In this document: positions 59,257 through 64,000 of the stretch, piece after piece
How the letters are laid out: every line of letters starts with the position of its first letter
How positions within the stretch are numbered: position 1 is the stretch's first letter
Origin: Branchiostoma floridae
Lineage: Eukaryota > Chordata > Leptocardii > Amphioxiformes > Branchiostomatidae
Length of the DNA: 64,000 bases
NCBI RefSeq assembly: GCF_000003815.2
Contig: NC_049985.1
Span: 1,081,863-1,145,862 of the forward strand
Direction: 5' to 3'
Made by a program: the position numbers and the translations under genes
The notes under the pieces: model-generated
Seen by the model: only the letters and a program-made list of their open reading frames with translations
The model's database searches: none
Told to the model about the DNA's origin: nothing

Positions 59257-59537
59257 CCACCAGCAAACCTTCACTTCCTTAATGCCTCTAAATGACCTCT
59301 ATTATTTTGGAAAGACGTCAGATGATAGACCTGGACGATTTAGTGCCGTCACATAAGTGAGCACCACGATAGATTGTGAAATGAAAGTCATGAGTTCATT
59401 TTACTGTATTTTGGCTGCTATACGGGATGACATTGTGACTGACATTGTTTGATCCGTACTGCTGTCAGATTTCGCGATAATCAATTTCTTTTGTGCTTGT
59501 TGAATACGTCTGTTATTCTTGCTGACGAAAACATCTA

Positions 59538-60041
59538 CGAGGGGTGATCAATAAGCTTGTGTCCTCATCCAAATAAGGTGCACAGCTCCAATATTTGGGT
59601 ATATATGTAACGAATAAAATTCTTTTATGTCAAATTATGAATGTCTACCAAAATTTAAATCATTGTCAAGCGACGTTAGGTGACAAAGAAGGACAATATA
59701 TGGACAGTTGAGCTGCGGCGTGGGGTTTGCGGGTCAATTCTGCTGAAAGTGAGACATCCACCTCTAGTTAAAGTACGAAGGGAATCCTCATCAAACTTTT
59801 GGCAATGTTTTCTTAAATTTCATTGCATGAGGAATACGATCCACGCAGATCTGGTCACAGTTTACTTTTATTGTTCTCGCCACTTACCTACTGATTTTCA
59901 CAAGGAAGTCGACTGGAAAGTAGCAATGACCACAATGATGTTAGTGGACATTGATAAAAGACTTTATACTAACGATGCCCAGAAATTTGAATTGTACACC
60001 TTATATCTTGGTCATGCCGAGAACTTATCAATCACACCTCA
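59538..60041. mobile_element. Mariner-like non-autonomous element in the 3' flank of E
   Basis: Third copy of the insertion found after A and D, with TA at 59536-59537 and 60042-60043. A 122-codon frame inside (59680-60048) shows no mariner transposase motif that I can recognise. Confidence 0.65.
59613..59618 (+). terminator. Candidate poly(A) signal of gene E
   Basis: AATAAA about 355 bp after the stop codon, at the same place as in gene A. Confidence 0.35.
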
Positions 60042-61211
60042 TAGTTAAGATGTCAGAACGTAAGCCGTAAAGACTCTCATTCTGCTTCCTGCATCAGACT
60101 CGTACGTTTAGGAAGGGTAGTCATACAGGTTAACAATGTTCAATTAAAGTCCAGTTTTGGGATTGAATTGTAGTTGAGTATCAGCCCTTGTTACCGCCGT
60201 TATGTTGGTGTATATGTGTGTTTTTGAGTATATTGCGTATTTTTACCCGCTTTTACATATATTTATGGGTGGAATTTGATAATTCAGGGCTGGCGGGTAA
60301 GTCTTACAAATATTAAGATTAATGATTTAGGTTGGAGCCTAGTCAAGTTTTATGTTTTAGGTGCTTTTAGGTGAGGCAACACTCTGTAATAAGGTACGAC
60401 TTCTATGTACGGAAAACCCACAAATATAATGTGATTTTTATTCAGATGATAGGCAACTGAGTCGATGTCTTGTCTATGGGAATGCAAACATGTTTGAATG
60501 TCAGATAGTCCGCTTACACCGTTTGAGGAGTTCGCTAGACTATATATGATATACTTGGTGTGTTTCCTACATTATCTAGTCAATTAGCAATCGTACGGTT
60601 TATATATTTCTGTTGTGTGGATCAATTAGCTTGGGCTATCTGAACCATATAACAGAACACTATTATACATAAAAAGTCGCTAGTATGTCGAGCTTAGTTC
60701 AGTGTAATAGTTCAGCGGTAAGTTAAGTTTGATCTTAACTTTGTAATACACATGAAATACATTCAAATTACTGTGACAGTTGTGTATATGTAGAGATAAT
60801 CAAGAAGCCATATTGTGTAATATGATATCATGTCTGTAATAATAACCAATGGCTTTTATCACCGTGTTGTCCGGAGCCAGTGTTCTATATGTGCAGCTAC
60901 ATGTATGTTGCGAAATACATGTGGAGGGAAGTTTTGTAGTAGCGTGTTGCAATGTGTATATTCTGATTTTTGGTCTTCCTATGTGACACCAGTATTGGAT
61001 TGGATTGGATTGGATTGGATGGGCCGACTACTCACTCTTTGTAGCCAGGGGCTGAATTGCGAGGAGCTTACAATGGGCGGGGCTAAATCGAAAGGGTCTG
61101 GAGCAAGCTGCCATTCGGCGCCACTCAGGTGACCTCAATACGACAGTCGCAAGTGTCTGGAGCGAGCTGCCATTCGGCGCCACTCAGGTGACCTCAATAC
61201 GGTATTATAAG
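60042..61211. other. 3' flank of gene E
   Basis: Unit flank, with an inserted segment at 60992-61206 that has (GGATT)n and two copies of a ~57-bp direct repeat, shared with 42591-42785. No gene is supportable. Confidence 0.5.
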
Positions 61212-61407
61212 CATCTGCTGAAGCCGTCTCACACGTGTCATACAGTTCTGTCCCTGTGAGACTTAGTGCTCCAGTAGACGAGAGGGTGGAGAAGGAATTG
61301 CACACCCCTCCTTCACCATAAAAAGTCATGTGCAGGTCAGGCAAAACAGGTAATACCTGTCTGCCTGCTCATCTGTCGAACCGACAGGAGAACCATAAAA
61401 AAAATAA
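61212..61407 (+). mobile_element. 5'-truncated SINE with target-site duplication
   Basis: ATTATAAG flanks the insert at 61204-61211 and 61408-61415; the matching site after gene C (about 42785-42793) has it once and lacks the insert. The body matches the 3' half of the SINE at 25348-25840 and ends in an A-rich tail. No tRNA-like head is present. Confidence 0.8.
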
Positions 61408-63236
61408 ATTATAAGACCATACTGATCTGATCTTATGGATGACATTCTCTGGACACCCCAAAACTGATGCGAACGCAAGAAAAGAGAGATTATAAAGATA
61501 TCTCTGAGATCCTTGTGATAATAATCAACCACAAAATGGACTGAATGATAAACAAGTGACCGTAGGTAACATACTCTGTGACCTAATTATGGTTTCTATG
61601 TCGGTTGTGTTGTTTTCTGTGGTGTGTGACATTGTGTTTATATCGCATACAGAACACATCACATCGACTTATACCAAAAACTTACTCGAAAGCTAACATA
61701 CCTATCACTTCCAAATTTAAAACACAGTCCTGTGCGCATCAACAGCAAAATCAGCGTCTTAATCGAACGACACCAAATGAAAACAACCACACAGCTTCAC
61801 AATGGATACCTGAGACGCACACCATTGTAAAAAGTGGGGCAGTGACAGCTGTGAACAGCTGACAACACGACATGCACATAACCCCATATCTGCTTGGAGA
61901 TAAGTAATTAACAAACCACATGGCCTATAGGTCAGCTGTTCCACAATACTAGGGAAATAGGGGTGATTTTTCAAATTATTACATCGATAATAAAAACAGC
62001 TGCCGCGAAAGAAACAACAACGTGCTTCATCGTCCAACTATGTGCAGAGGACATGCCAAACTACATACGAATGCGACAACGGGAAAATACAGATACGAAC
62101 GCGCGTTACATTGACAAAACCAATAACTAGCGAATCTCTGTGTGTATGGCAAAGGCATAATCCACATTCATGAAAATACCCATTCCGTCCCTGTTACCTT
62201 CGGTAAGCCAGACGAGTAGTGACCACGAACCCACCAATACATACTCAAACTATGTCGTATATAACGCACACGCTCCTCCGAGTCCAAAAAATATAAACAA
62301 CACCAATTATTTGCTACAGTTTCAGTTTCACACCGACAATGGCCTATCCCCTTCGATCCCTGGTGCAAAATATACCCCCCCTCCATGAACATACCCTTTC
62401 TGTCCCTGCTAATTCCCTCTTACTTTCGGTGTTGCGCTCACAAAACACTACAACAGCAGATGTCGAATGAACACACACGTTCCTACCCGTCAGAAAGAAA
62501 GCGCGGCCACCCCACCCATATAGTAGTGACAAAGCACCATCAATGCACACAGGGCATACATAGATCGCGAAGAGCGCAAATATACCCAAGTACGAGATGG
62601 CAAAGCTGTCGTCATACGCCGACGAAGACAACATCTGCTTGACGCTATATAATTACCACAAGGCTTAAGGCGCGATCATAACGAAGACCTGAACCACTAT
62701 ACCCGACGGCGTAGGGGTGAAAACTGAAATTATTACATCCATAATAAAAACAGCTACCGCGACAAAAAAAGAACGTGCATCATTTCGCAACGGAGTACAG
62801 ACGACATGCCAACCCACATACAATTGCGGCAAACGGAACATACAGATATAGGTGCATGCGAACACTCAACACATAAACCGTTCACAAGACTCTGTCGCTG
62901 GAGGTTACTCTCCAGTCACAGTGTAACAATAGATTATAATTTTCATTAGGACGTACATGTAGGTCTTGTTTTAGAAGGCGATGTTGTAACAAAAGTAGGC
63001 CTATCAAATGGCTTCTCCCAGTCAAGGTTATATTGGACGTTAAAACATACCCACCCCATAGCATTTGGAAGGGAAATCTACTGTTACACAAACAGGTGAG
63101 ATTCGCTTGCTTTTGTTCAACATTGTCATGTGTCACAAAGTAGGATTGAAATCTGGATGCGATAGCCCTTCAGAATGTGACAGTTTGCAGAAAAGCACAC
63201 TCAACCACTTCTGTTGGTAGAAGGTAAAAGAAATAG
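61408..63236. repeat. Array-unit flank, copy of 7880-9474
   Basis: Closely matches the orphan flank before gene A and in part 42790-43720. Short open frames on both strands are shared with those copies at changed reading frames and are not genes. It ends at the empty site (AATAG, 63232-63236) of the solo LTR found at 9475-10113. Confidence 0.6.
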
Positions 63237-64000
63237 GTATATCACTTATGACCTTAGACCCCCTTGTTCTGTTTTTCAAATGTCTTCAATATTGTTAACT
63301 GTTAAGATAGTTTCATGTTCGAAAACAAACTAGAGTTCGAAGTGAAATGGTTATTGTTTCTTGCATTCGTAGTTCATTAATTATGCAATAAAAGGTATTG
63401 ATTAACGTGACATGTGTCCATTGATCAATTTCCGTCACTCTGCGGTGAGCATAACTAGTATATGGAAAATATATTATTGTCGTGTCAATAAAGATTTCCA
63501 GGAAAATACATGGCTGTGAAAACACAGAATTCCCCGTATCCATTGACCCCATAATGTGAATGTGACGTCTGAACTCTACACCCTAACCCCCCGAAGTCTG
63601 ACCTTAGCCTCAGCGATCTGACGTTACTGGCAATGAAATGTCGAAATTTCGAACGGGATTTTCTAGATAGGAAAGGTATTCCTCTGCAAGCAATTGCAAA
63701 AGCAATGATATGGGGTGCAAAGGGCAAAAAGACTAGGTATGTTTGACTGACTGGGCTGCGATATTCTCAGTCTTGAACTGCCACGTCATTTTGGGTAATT
63801 CCACGGACAGGGGAATCCCTTGGCATTTTTGTAACTCCACCCTAACCCTAGCCTGTGTTTACACAATCTCTCGCTGTATGGGGTTACTGACTTGTGATTC
63901 AGCTAAGACCTTCTCACGCTGATGTATACATGCATACATAACCTTTATTTTGACTGGGTGGCCATGTCCGCCAAAGCCGCTCTTTCCAGAGGCTTGGTGG
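63237..64000. repeat. Copy of the gene A 5' flank at the window end
   Basis: 63237-63935 matches 10119-11240 up to the start of the microsatellite (TGTATACATGCATACATA). The last ~60 bp (from AACCTTTATTTTGACTGGG) diverge. A further NTase-TPR gene with an A/C-type promoter may follow. No coding sequence is visible in the window itself. Confidence 0.55.

Noticed and set aside
59680-60048. 122-codon frame after gene E as a gene
   Set aside because: It lies in the mariner-like element, is broken in the A and D copies, and shows no recognisable domain.

Overview
The window is animal nuclear DNA. The genes carry introns with GT/AG boundaries, there is a TATA-bearing solo LTR, tRNA-derived SINEs, non-LTR retrotransposons and mariner-like elements, and an assembly gap of 100 N lies in a (CATA)n microsatellite. 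Gene content and repeats look most like a cephalochordate (amphioxus, Branchiostoma), but that rests on general knowledge of such genomes and was not checked by any search.

The core is a head-to-tail array of five paralogous plus-strand genes, here called A to E, with start codons near 11.76, 23.74, 34.17, 44.33 and 52.55 kb. All share one five-exon structure: exon 1 of about 0.7 kb, exon 2 of 116-119 bp, exon 3 of 51 bp, exon 4 of 107 bp, and a giant last exon of 2.9-3.9 kb. Intron phases are 0, 2, 2, 1 in every copy. The conceptual protein has an N-terminal helical region with TPR-like motifs, then a nucleotidyltransferase-like segment (GS, ten residues, DxE, resembling the DUF294 / PII-uridylyltransferase N-terminal family), then a C-terminal run of 44-residue TPRs of kinesin-light-chain type. 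The TPR number is 17, 10, 16, 15 and 16 in A to E. A, C and E are open throughout (1631, 1554 and 1556 aa). B has a +1 and a -1 frameshift. D has a 4-nt insertion in exon 1 and another near the C-terminus.

Region by region. 1-7650 is repeat-rich: a MITE-like palindrome, a 600-bp fold-back element, degenerate ~290-360 bp tandem units, and a SINE split by a 3.8-kb LINE with an uninterrupted ORF. 7650-11240 is paralogous to 60770-63950, so gene A is preceded by the 3' flank of a unit whose gene body is missing. The intergenic flanks (18971-23600, 29318-34000, 40347-44240, 49858-52440, 59257-64000) are copies of the array unit flank with different later insertions. Comparing these flanks gives empty-site evidence for a solo LTR, a truncated SINE and other insertions. 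The right end repeats the sequence upstream of A, so a sixth copy probably starts just beyond the window.

The flanks also show how the array evolved. By 3' flank, A, D and E group together and B and C group together. By 5' flank, A groups with C and B with E. The units are therefore recombinant mosaics. Within the TPRs a few sequence cassettes, each with its own linked synonymous codons, are shuffled and duplicated. The array looks like a fast-evolving family that joins a catalytic-looking NTase domain to a variable binding surface. A role in sensing or innate immunity is a hypothesis, not something the sequence shows.
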